The notes under the pieces: model-generated
Seen by the model: the letters and a program-made list of their open reading frames with translations, nothing else
Databases searched by the model: none
Told to the model about the DNA's origin: nothing
Made by a program: the position numbers and the translations under genes
NCBI GenBank assembly: GCA_014549065.1
Contig: JACDOX010000297.1
Coordinates: 278,223-342,222, forward strand
Origin: Cardinalis cardinalis
Lineage: Eukaryota; Chordata; Aves; Passeriformes; Cardinalidae
Length of the DNA: 64,000 nucleotides
Direction: 5' to 3'
Shown here: positions 23,801 to 35,800 of the stretch, piece by piece
Position numbering within the stretch: position 1 is the first letter of the stretch
Layout of the letters: the number at the start of each line of letters is the position of its first letter

Positions 23801-26800
23801 CGATGCCAGCTTTCAAGGACAGCCAGAGAGAGAGACATTGCACAGGACCTTAGAGGGTTTGAGGAGCTGAGATGAGAATTACCTTGCTTGTTTCAGGGCT
23901 CTCTGGATCAAACTGGACCTGCTTGGCTGCCAGCTCTCTGCCCGTGTCCACGTCGTAGCACAGGTACACGCGGCCGAAGGCGCCCTGGCCCAGCAGCTTC
24001 CCTCGGCGCCAGTTCATGGGAGCACTGGGAGCTACAAGAGAACAGCAGTCACTTCTCCTCTCATTGCACCCTTTGAAAACAAAGGTGGGCTTTTCAAGGA
24101 CCAATCTCCATTGTACTGGGACTGAACCAGGCATTCTGTAGGCGAATAAACATGAGGTGCTCTCCCAGGGTAAGGAGGCAGTGGCAGAGCTCTGAACAGA
24201 ATCCAACCATCCAGACTCTCAAGGATCTGCTGACTGATGTCCCATTAAAATGACACCACAAAAATATTTTGCAAATGTGTTTTACAGACCAGTCATTCAA
24301 TGGGGTTGGTGAAATTTCATTCCACCAGCAGGTGGATTCTGCATCATCATTACTTTAAGAGATGATGCAGCAACTAAAGAGCAGCTTCCAACCCTTGATC
24401 TGAAGTTATCACATGCATCAGATGAAGAAGAGCTGGATAAGCCTTGCTAAATCAATCCCAGCCAGCTGGGAATGACTTAAGCTTCTGGGACAACTTGAAG
24501 GACATTATTCTGAGTTTCTCTGCCAAGCTAGTTTGGGGTTAACCTCNGTGGGAAGGATTTTACTGCAAGGCTCTCTCTAACCATAAAGATTAGAACTCCT
24601 CATTACCTACTAGACATGCATAAAGTAGGGACTGTGTTAGCACAGTGTGGGTACCTTCTTCACCTGCTGAACAGTTAGACTTNATAAAAATGCCCATGAG
24701 ACCCAGGGAAAGCAGCATCTCCAACACCCCAGCAGGAAGTTCCATCCTCAGGGCACATTCATAAGCAGCAGTCTCNTGACCCAGAGATTAATACCTGAGC
24801 CCAGTTTTTCAGACTGCCCTTAATCCCAAAGCATATTACTCAAAGACCAGAGCTTTAGCTCCAACTTTGAAAGCAACACTACCAGACTCCTGCAGTTCAA
24901 TGCATCCAATTATGTTGGATCTAACAAGAAACTCTAAAAACAAAGACAAGAACCAGCCATCTGAACAGTGTGAAAATACAGAAGAGCTGAGAGATTTGCT
25001 TTGACATGTCTAATTTAACCAGATTTACTGCCAGGCAGTATTTTAGTGTGTNCCTTACTCTTCATTTTGATCCTTAAATTACTGTATGGGATATACAAAG
25101 TTCTTCAATAATTACTTATGATCCACTTATTTTTTATTTTTATAATAGAAAGCTGTCCAACAAAACAGCTCAAGGATGCCATTAATATAGAAGTAAATCC
25201 TTCTACTAAGGAGCAAATGAAATACATGCAGAATAACTGTAACCCAAAAGCCTGACTGAAAATGTTAACATAGCAAGAAAATAAACAAGCTTGTCTGCCT
25301 GTTTTAAGAACCCTGTAGATCATCTAGATCAAGCAAATTTTTACTTCTTAGCTGAATTTGCAATGCTTTCTAAAGGAAAGAAGAAATCTGAGAAGAAAAA
25401 CACTTGTCTTGTGGGTGTGACAAACAAGTTTCAAAGCACAGCCAGGGCACGAGTGTCACAGTGTTCACAGGGGTCTGAGGATGAGGGAAGAGACAAGGAT
25501 CTGACTCCATGTTTCAGAAGGCTGATTTATTATTTTATGATATATATTATATTAAAACTATACTAAAAGAATAGAAGAAAGGATTTCATCAGAAGGCTAG
25601 CTAAGAATAGAAAAAGAAAGAATGATAACAAAGGCTTCTGTCTGGGACAGAGAGTCTGAGGCAGCTGACTGTGATTGGCCATTAATTAGAAACAACACAT
25701 GAGACCAATCACAGCTCCACCTGTTGCATTCCACAGCAGCAGATAATTATTGATTACATTTTGTTCCTGAGGCCTCTCAGCTTCTCAGGACAAAAAAGGA
25801 TTTTTTCTCCTAAGGATAAGGATCCTAAGGAAAGGATTTTTCAGAAAATATCACGGCTACACACGAGGTGGCTGGAACGGATTGCTGCAGCCAGGTTCTG
25901 TCACTGCACTGGGTCTGGAGTCCCCTGGAGCCCTCCCTGTCCCCAGAGCCCAGCCTACACTTGGTGGCAATGTTCCTCTCCTGCACTCCCAGCGCGTTCT
26001 CGCTGTCGGCGCTGCGCAGGCGGCCCCGCGGCTCCAGGTACTGCAGGGCCAGGCCCAGGTTCTCCCCGTTGGTGCTCAGCGAGCGGCTCGAGGGCACCAG
26101 GGTGAAGAGATTCCCTTGGTGACGTCGGATCCGGGGAAACGTCCTCCGGCCTGGGGAGAAGGAGCATCTTTAAATAAATGCTTGCAAGGGGGAGGTAGTG
26201 GCTGGGGGCTGAGCAGCGGGGAGAAGGGNGAGAAATCCCAAGTTCTGCTCGGTTCCCATGGAGCGGAATCTGCTGCCAAACAGACGAGATGCAAAAATAT
26301 AACAGCTCAGGGCTGGTGCTGCCTGAGTTCAGTACAGCCCTGGATCATTCCCAAAGCAGAAGGCAGAGAACACTTTGTAATGCCCTCAGTGCTGTAAGAT
26401 CTAAACTTACCTTCCAAAGGAAAAATCTGGTTTACAGGCTCTGAGCACAAACTCTTAACAGCTACATACAAAATTACTTTGTAGTCAACGTGCCTGGACT
26501 TGCAAATAAAACCATAAATAAAGATTATGCCAACTTGCACCTCGTGAAATTTTGAGAGATTATTTTGCATAAAGCCATCTGATTGAGCAGAGATGTAATT
26601 CTTTAAGTCCCTGCTATATTTAAAAGACCCAGAAGCAAGTCTGCAATGCAAATTAGCAAAGTATAACGAATCTCTGTGGTATGAAAGTACTTATATAGGG
26701 CCAAGTCTAACAATTATGTCCACAACTCCCTACTCAGCCTGGACAACACCAGAAAGGACAAAGAATTACAAAGTAAACAAAGAATTACAAACAACAACCA

Positions 26801-29800
26801 TGAAAATGTGGCATCATGCAGCATGAATCTCAGCACTAATTGCAAGGACCAGGGCACTTCCAGGCTCTCCAAATAGGAGTTACCCTCGTGTAGAGGCTGC
26901 CATTGCCTCACCTTTTTTCCCCAGCCTGGAATGGGAGGTGTGGGACCAACTGTGAGACCAACTCACCATCGTTGTAGTCCTTGTGCTGCATGGAGACGTT
27001 GTAGCGCCGAGGGTAGGTGCCACCTTTGCCTGCCTTGTCATAGATCTGATTCTCACGGTCTGCCAGGAGAAGCAAGGACAAAAGTGAGGCTCCTTCAAAA
27101 AAACATAACTTCTAATAACAGAATNTTCCTGTAACAGCAGGTTTTTAGGAAGGGGCAATAAATAACTTCATAGCTTTTTCATCACTGTGTCCCCACTTCT
27201 TCTATTTATACAACCCCAGCAAGCAGGGAGGGCGGCCAGCCAAGAGCAGAAAGTGTCTGGGTCAAATCATCTTTGTAGCAAAGACATACCTGAGAACTCC
27301 TGTCTGTTGTCAGGAAAGCTCTGTGCCCTTGACATCCGTGACTTCCGAAAAGAAGGACTAATAGAGAAAGAAGGTGAGAGTAAGTTTTGCTGTTGTTTGG
27401 GGTATTTTTTTNAATTGTTTTATTTTCTAAATGAACAAGTAGAGCCTTGTCTAAAAGAGATTTAAATACCCTGCAGCCAGATGTTCTCAGAGGGGTGGCT
27501 CCACACAGGTTGCTTGCTTCAGAACTTTGTATTTATAACTTAAAGCTACTGAAGCACCAGTTTGCTGGTCTGTGGTTGTGCCAGAAAATAACACAGCCTT
27601 AAGACATAGTTAATGCTCTTTAATGCTCTTGTTAAAGCTCTTGTTTCCCTCCAATAAAATGTATGAGATAGAAAAGAGGATTTTATGTAAGTACAACTGG
27701 CATTTCCACCTGAGCACGCACGTTCTCACCAGTCTGTACATTTGTACCTGGCTGCTCACCTGTCCAAGGACTGGCAGCTTCCTGACACTGAGTTTTCAGC
27801 ACTGCTTAGAGGGTCCAGCATCTGCAACACAGAAGAAACCACACAGCAACATGAGTGCAGTCCAGGGCCCAGGAGAGGCTGTGACAGAGGAGCCNGTTTG
27901 CCTGCAGGATGTCCAGCTGAAGATGGGAGTCTAANCCTATTTAAATGTATAATTTTCCTNTANCNCCCACAGAAATTAGGTTCATATAAAATTTGAGGCA
28001 CTGCTTTAGTTNTTGAAGGACTCTGCTGTGCAAAATGCAAGCTTTAGCAGCCTTGTGCTGAGTTTTGATCCCAACTGGCTCCAGGAACAGTCTCTGCTGG
28101 TNCTGCTGCCTCCACCTGCAAGTCGCCCTTTGGCCTCACTTCCCACTTTTCTGAATGGAGAGCAGAGTTTCAAAAGCAAGAGGGTCACACAAATCTGGTA
28201 ATAGGAAACCTTGTCACATGTGTGACAGCACCAAAACTGCTCAGTCAGAGNTGGAGGGGCAATGCCCAGAACAGGGAACTGCTTCTGGCAGCCCAACAAA
28301 GGCTTTGAACTTACACAGCTACAATCTGAAGCTGTTTAAATGCACAAAGCAGCACTTTTATAAACCCAGAATGATTTGGGTTGGAAAGGACTCTAAGGGT
28401 CATCCAATTCCACTTCCTGCCATGGGCAGGGACACCTTCCACTAGATCAGGTTGCTCTAAGGACACTTCCAGGGACGGGGGNGACACAAACGCGTGCCTC
28501 ACCACTTAAAGGTGTTGATGCAGTGAATACTTGGGAGNGGAAAGGAGGGCCCAGATGCTGGCAGAGCCCCTTGGCAGGTGGGTACTCACGCACTGCTCGC
28601 TGGTCTCGGGGATGAACTCGCCCTCGCTGTGGATGCTGGTGTAGGAGCCCTGGCGGGCGATGCGCTGCTGCCGCTCGGGGACGTAGCCGGGCGGGGGCGA
28701 GCTGCGGCCCGTGTTCTGGGAGCCTGTGACAGGGACACAGTCACCCTGCTGCTGGGACACTGCTGCAGCAGCCACCNCACCACAGCACACCCTAGNCACC
28801 CACAGGAACTGCAGAGTGAACCCCNNAGTCTGGACAGACACAGGACCTGTGAAACCAAACTGTCTGATGTGCACTACCCCCACCACAGCACACCCCTATT
28901 CACCCACAGGAACTGCAGAGTGAACCCCNNNNNNNNNNNNNNNNNNNNNNNNNNNNNNNNNNNNNNNNNNNNNNNNNNNNNNNNNNNNNNNNNNNNNNNN
29001 NNNNNNNNNNNNNNNNNNNNNNNNNNNNNNNNNNNNNNNNNNNNNNNNNNNNNNNNNNNNNNNNNNNNNNNNNNNNNNNNNNNNNNNNNNNNNNNNNNNN
29101 NNNNNNNNNNNNNNNNNNNNNNNNNNNNNNNNNNNNNNNNNNNNNNNNNNNNNNNNNNNNNNNNNNNNNNNNNNNNNNNNNNNNNNNNNNNNNNNNNNNN
29201 NNNNNNNNNNNNNNNNNNNNNNNNNNNNNNNNNNNNNNNNNNNNNNNNNNNNNNNNNNNNNNNNNNNNNNNNNNNNNNNNNNNNNNNNNNNNNNNNNNNN
29301 NNNNNNNNNNNNNNNNNNNNNNNNNNNNNNNNNNNNNNNNNNNNNNNNNNNNNNNNNNNNNNNNNNNNNNNNNNNNNNNNNNNNNNNNNNNNNNNNNNNN
29401 NNNNNNNNNNNNNNNNNNNNNNNNNNNNNNNNNNNNNNNNNNNNNNNNNNNNNNNNNNNNNNNCAGAGTGAACCCCACAGTCTGGACAGACATGAGACCA
29501 GGAAAACCAAACTGTCTGATGTGCACCTGTACTGATGTCTCAGATGCTAAGTGATTACTGCTGAAGCTTCTGACAAAGCTATTTCTAACCTCTTCTGCTC
29601 AACCTTCTGAGCATAATTCCACTTTAATCATCTGNTAGTGGCACTACCTAAAGAGTTTCTCTTGTGCTACCTACTGAGAGAAACTTCACTCTTAGGGTTT
29701 ATTTTTTCCTTGCAGATCTCAAAGAAGATGAAACTAGATACAGGAAGAAAAAAACCCTTTTTGCAGTGACCTATCCACCTGCAGCTGCCACCAATTCCCA

Positions 29801-32800
29801 CTGTGAGCTCCAGGAACNGCTGTGGTCCAGGCCAATCTGCTCGAGGTCACACATGAAGCCAGAGGCAGCAGGTGGAGATCAGCTCTCAAGCTGTGCTCCT
29901 TACAACACTGTCTTTAATTAACTGTGTGTACTCAGGTGCTAGGAAAGATGGGTAAAGATCAGCAAATGTTCTCCCAAGGAAAATATTTTCTGTAGAAGTT
30001 GTAATAAAGAGCGAAGGCAAAGAGCTGGGAGAAGTGCAGAGCACAAANCTTTCAGGGGGCTGCAGAAGGAAAATGAACAATGCTGGCTTNGCTTAGGGTG
30101 CAAGGGGGGTGAACTACATGAAAAAAAAGGGATTAATAAAATCANANGATCATCAAGGTTGGAGAAGACCTCCAAGATTGTCAAGTCCACAGTCTATTGC
30201 TCACAGCTACCACCTGATGTCCCAGGCAGCTCCCAGGGCTGATGAGCCCTCTGGAGCCCTCTGGAGGGGTGGGATAACCCTGGCAGCCCGTGGGCTGCCC
30301 CAGCCCTGGGAGCACTTTCACTCCTTCCGACAGATGCCCCGGGCAGAGCGAGCCCGGCCCNCTGGCACCGGCCCAGGGGCTGCTGTGGAAAGGCCCCAAC
30401 CCTGGGCAGGAAAAGGAAGTCGGCACTAAATCCATGTGTATCAAAGGAAGTGAGTGGAAAAAACACAAGCCCTGCCAGAATGCTTAGTAACTTTTTTTTT
30501 TACTTTTAAATAGAAGTTATCGTTACTTCCAAAGCTCTGGACTGGTGACAAGAGGCTGGGGCTGTTTGGAGCTCAGGAACCACACAGGTCCCTCTCCTGC
30601 CTGCAAAAAGCTTTAGCTGAACACTGCTATGGACTTTAATTGCATGACATGATAGGAATTGGANAGTCTCTCTGCCTCAAACACCAGCAAACAGGGCACC
30701 TTCCTCTTCCAAAGCAAAGACAGGAAAAGAGAAGGAAGAAGAAATTGATGCAAGACCGAGCTATTGCCAAATTACCAGCAGACCTCTGACACAACTGGAA
30801 CTCTTCTGGACCCCTTCATAATGTAACAACCTGGTATTCTGACACGTTCAGAAAATAAAAACAAAGGTTTCTTGACTGATGAATGACAAGTTATTCAGAA
30901 AGCATCCATAAGCTGGGATTGGAGGAAAGAGTGTGTAACTGGGCCCCTTATCACTGCACAGCTCACCCATGACAGACCCTTGCTACAGTCTGTTGGCTTT
31001 GGCACCATTACCTGGATACCTCAGAACATTAGTAAAGAAAAATATGTATATAGATATATTTTAAATGAAATAATTTTGGCATTCAATTTGTCTGTTATAG
31101 AAGAAACGTGGTGTTCAGACATGCACAGATACCACTTCTCAGGACCAAGGAATGTTGCTCTTTCTAGGCATATTAACTTCAAACTAGGAAGGATAGTAAA
31201 AGTCTTTTTGTCCCCGTTTCAGTCACGTACTTCACAAGTTTTCAGTATTTTGTTTGTTTGCTGCTTCATAAAAGCAAANTGTACAGAAGGGGATCAGCAA
31301 ACTCTCCACAGGAGACAAGCAGGTTTGTTAGACAAGTCCCACACTGAGAACTACTGCTCTGGTTCACAAGTCCTTCCCTCTGAGCTCACNCTCCCATTTA
31401 CCTCTGCTCAGAGCAGTTTGGATCCAACTCTGGTTTGGCCCCCCCAGCATGGAGACTCTTGTGGTTTAAGCTGATTTATTATTTTATACTTTGCACTGCA
31501 AATACTGATCTAAAATAGTGCAATAATTCTGCCTCAATTTCACAGAGTTAATGAAACTGAAGCACTCCTTTGCTACAGTGAAGAACTTGCAAACAAAACA
31601 ACTCTGACATTCCCAGCTCCTGGTACTGCCCTGTGTGACCTGTCCTCAGGCATTAGCTGTGACAAGCCNCAAAATAGCTGTTGTAACAAACAGAGTCATC
31701 CTCTGCTTCTGTTTCCAGCAGAATTTACCTNCTCTCCTTTCTGAAGCAGAAATATGCAGAGCAGCATTTCAGCTCTGGCCTTCACACCCTCACCTTCCTC
31801 CTGCACCTTCACTGCTCANTGAGCTTCACACCAAGGAGTCAAACCCTAAACCACAGACTTTTTTGGGGTTNTTTTGGCCCATAAATCCTTGAAGGTGTTT
31901 TACATGTTTTAGTATTTCATATAAAGTTTAACAGCTTTGAGAGTCGCTCAAGAACAGATTTGAATTGTGCTGCATGGTTAAGAGTAGGTTGTAACACAGA
32001 AATTGGGAGAAATCAGACAAATCTGCCAAAGATGGAAGTCACAAAAACTACANAAGTCTTACATGAACCTTTCCCCCAAACAGGAGTTCACTGGGCTAAC
32101 AGAAACCCAAAGAAGTGAGACAAAGGTACATATTACTCTGCTTTTTTTATTATCTTTTGTGCACCTCTGATTTTGTCTTGTGCTGATAATTCTAGAAGTG
32201 AAAGTTGAGGCAACTCAGAATGTAGGACACTAGCTGGATATGCAATAGTAATTCCCAGCAAAATCCTTGATTACAGGAGTCAAGACAGATTCCAAAGCCC
32301 NACATAAAAAAAATCAAATCTAGGTTACATGAACTGAAATTGCCAATCTAAATAAAAAGCTTAATAGACTCACATCAGCTTTCCAAATTTCTAACCACAA
32401 TGGCTCTGGCTTTAGGACATCCCCTTTAGCAGCTCCTCAGCTGTTCCACAACTTAGCAAGGAACTTTGAAACATTCTACTGTAAACATTTTAAGAGTTTT
32501 AGAAAATTAACTGCCTTGTCCCAGAATAACCTTTCAATTTCTCATGGCTCTCCTAAATGCTGTACCATAAACACTAGTGCCCAAAAGCTACATTTCAACA
32601 AACAAAAACATGTGGAAGTGGCAAAAATACTCACTGACAGACAGATGCCTGCTTCTGGGTTCTGGCTGCTGGTAGGGTGTGCTCACATCCCCTACAGATT
32701 GNGAAGTTTTAATCCTGACTTGCTTGGGCAGTCCAGAGTGGGGTGAAGAACTGGTCTGTTNGGTAAAATGAAAAGAATAAAACAAAATAAAGTGAGATGA

Positions 32801-35800
32801 AGAAGCTCAAGTAGTCTGGACACAGTTTAAAAAAATATTATGCTTAGCACCAAAAAAGTGCTGAGTGACAGGTTCTAGAGCTGAAAATCTTATTAATTCA
32901 GAAAACACAAACAAAAANACAGCAAAAGAGCCAGATTTACAACTAGGGTGTAAAACAGGAGTCAGAGAACTAGACCAAGTGCAGCTTAACTCAAGTGCAT
33001 GATTTGCAGGNCTCAGTGTCTGACACTACCAGGAACCTGAGGGGCTCCTGTCAACCCCTGAGACCAGAACACAGAAGCACCTCCAATTTCCATCAGCCAC
33101 CTTGGCCAGCAGAGATAAATTCTGAATCTTGCACTNTTTCAGAAGCAATCTGACTCCCCATACCCTTTAAAAAGTAAATTCATAGCTCAGACTAAGTAAA
33201 AATAAATTCTGGAGAGTTTAATAGCACCAACAGTCAGGAGATGCCAAAATGAATTTATTCATCCTTCCCCTGAACTTACATAGATATTATCTAATTAAAG
33301 ATAATTTTTCTANAGAGCTCTCATCTCATTCAAAGCAGGAAGAGGAGTGAGACACATGAAACCTCCCCCAAACCACTGAGATTCTGTGTCAAAGCAGGGG
33401 CTCAATACCTGCAGACACTTTCCATTTTAACCTTGACCCAACACACCTAGTTTTACAAGAAATTGTAATATTCCCCTCCTCTTGAGTTACAGCATTTATC
33501 TTATTTGAAAAGAACATAACCAAAGACACCTCAAGGAAATAAATTCTGACTTCCAAAAATTATTTGAACATGATAGGCAAAGGAGGTACAACAACTCAAA
33601 TACTTTAATTCAATATTAAATGACTGGATGGTTGCACATTTAATGAGTGCATACACTTGAAAGGAGTAAGGAAAGTCTGATTTAAATCACATAAACTCCA
33701 CCATGGGCAGGTCCATGGGAGCTGGATAAAGGTGCTGATGAGGTCACCCTGCTTTAAAAGCTGCAATGTTTTAGCCCCAAACAGCTGCTGAAGTCAGGGA
33801 AAAAAATCCAAGACAAAAAGGCACCTATAGCTGAGCCAATGCAAAGAGGATAAACACATGCATTTGTGCCTCAGAAGAGTGATTTTATAATCCCTGTCAC
33901 ACTCAGTTAATGCTGCCACCATGCTTTAGAGTCTTAGGGGTAAAGCCCTTGATGTTGCTGCAGTCCCAGAAGTTGTTACCCACATGGTTTCTGTCCTGGG
34001 ACAGCAACAGTATCCTCAGGCTTTTCACATTTGAGCTCCTGTCCAAGAGATCCACAGCTTTATCCAGGTCATCTTGGTTNTTCAAAGGAATAGAGAGCTG
34101 CAAAATAAAAAGCATGGAAGAAAATCATTAGAAAATACAGAAAAAAAATCTACTTCTACAATGGGTTGTTTAAACACAATGGGTACTTAAAAAACCATTA
34201 GAAAAACACCAGACTGTAAAACAGGATTCTGATTGCTCAGTTATTCCACAGATTTTCATTCCAATGCTGTCTTACTGTCCTTCTTAATGAGGTTTTCCTC
34301 CCATGTCAGAGAAATGGCTGACCCTAATGCAAATTCCTCTAAAGCCACAAAAGTAGGAATTGCTACCTGGATTTGCTGTTTGCAAAGAGCAGAGACTTGT
34401 CAGCCCCTGACTCTCTGATGAGAAAATGGTCTCAGAATATTTATGAATCCAGAACCAATGATCAAGTGAAAATTGGGTTTCATGCAGAGAGTGTCCTAAG
34501 CAACACAGAACAAGGGAACAAGATGCTGAGGTTTGTACAACACACACATCAGTGAGATGCTTTATCAGGATCAGCNCGTTTCCTCTGGATCAGGGATTCA
34601 ACGATGGTTTGTACTAAAGAAAGACCCCAAAATTAAATTTCTGGGTAGGGAATTTGTGCTGGGGAAAGGAGGNGNCATGCAGAGAGCACGGAGAGCTCAG
34701 TACCTCGTTGTTCATGTAGTGGAGGTCCAGGGGCTGCCCAAAGGCTGTTTTCACTTTCTGCTGCACGTCTTCGTAGCGCACGGGACGGACAAACGGAATA
34801 ATCCTGGGAGGAAAGACAGCCACTGCCTCACTCCAGAGATACACTTGATAATGCAATCAAATCACATGGCTGAACCACTAAAACCACATCTGAATGGTCT
34901 CCTTTCATCCACAAGCAAGTAGGCAACCTTTCAAATTTAAATTTATTTGTATTATTTCAATAAGGAATTATTGATCTCTGGCCCATTTCCATGCAGTTTG
35001 TCAAAATGCAATATTCAGCTGGAGATTTCAAATAGAATCCCTTTGTCCCTGGGCAGAAAAGAATCCTTTTTTGAATAAATGTCTTTCACATAACAGGATA
35101 CAAATGCCCTGTGCACCTTGGCTTAAAAAATACCACCTGCTCTGGCACAGATGAGATTCTGCCACAAAGAGCTGGATTGTGAGCACCAATTAACAAACTC
35201 GTCACGAGGCAGAAATAACAGGATACAACAAGGTCTCCCCCGAGCCTACTCTTCTCCAGGCTAAACAATCCAAGATCCTCTTCACACACGAACTATTAAA
35301 ATATCTGGTTATACTTTTTGTCCTCAGTTGGAAGATTAGTGTTCTTTCCAATGCAATTTCTGCTAGTTAACTTCTAGGAAAAAAATCGATTCCAATGAAA
35401 AATCTTTCAGGTTTTTTATATTTATCTTCCTCCTATTTCTTTTGCTACATCAGCACACTAAAAATGATCAAGGGACCGTTTGGACTTCCAAGTCACAGAC
35501 TGGACCACGGAACCTCAAGACCTGTTCCTGCTCATAGAGGCAATTCAGTGAGACCCTGAATTATCTCACAGGAGATTGTGGGGAAAGGGAGGGAGAGGGG
35601 CTTTGTGTAGGGGCCACAGAGAANCTGTGGCTGCCCCTGGATCCCTGGCAGTGCCCAAGGCCAGGCTGGATGGGGTTTGGAGTGACCTGGGACAATGAAA
35701 NGTGTCCCTGTCCATGGCAGGGGTGGCTCTGGGTNTGTGAGGTCCCTTCCAACCCAATCCATCCTGGGATTCTGTGGCTCTGGGATGAACCTGTGCTTTG

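Larger units (their letters stand above)
17816..26966 (-). other. MAP3K3: MAP3K3 introns among kinase-domain exons
   Basis: Introns 17,816-20,331, 20,510-21,209, 21,340-21,993, 22,126-23,882, 24,032-25,958 and 26,151-26,966 all have GT/AG ends on the minus strand. Contents noticed: CR1 tails at 18,127-18,235 and 19,949-20,065, a 35-bp direct duplication at 18,586-18,655, and a solo LTR at 25,454-25,861. Otherwise unique sequence without recognisable genes. Confidence 0.85.

Noticed and set aside
28578..29526. Long open frames across the gap
   Set aside because: Most of their length is n; only the MAP3K3 exon on the minus strand is real.
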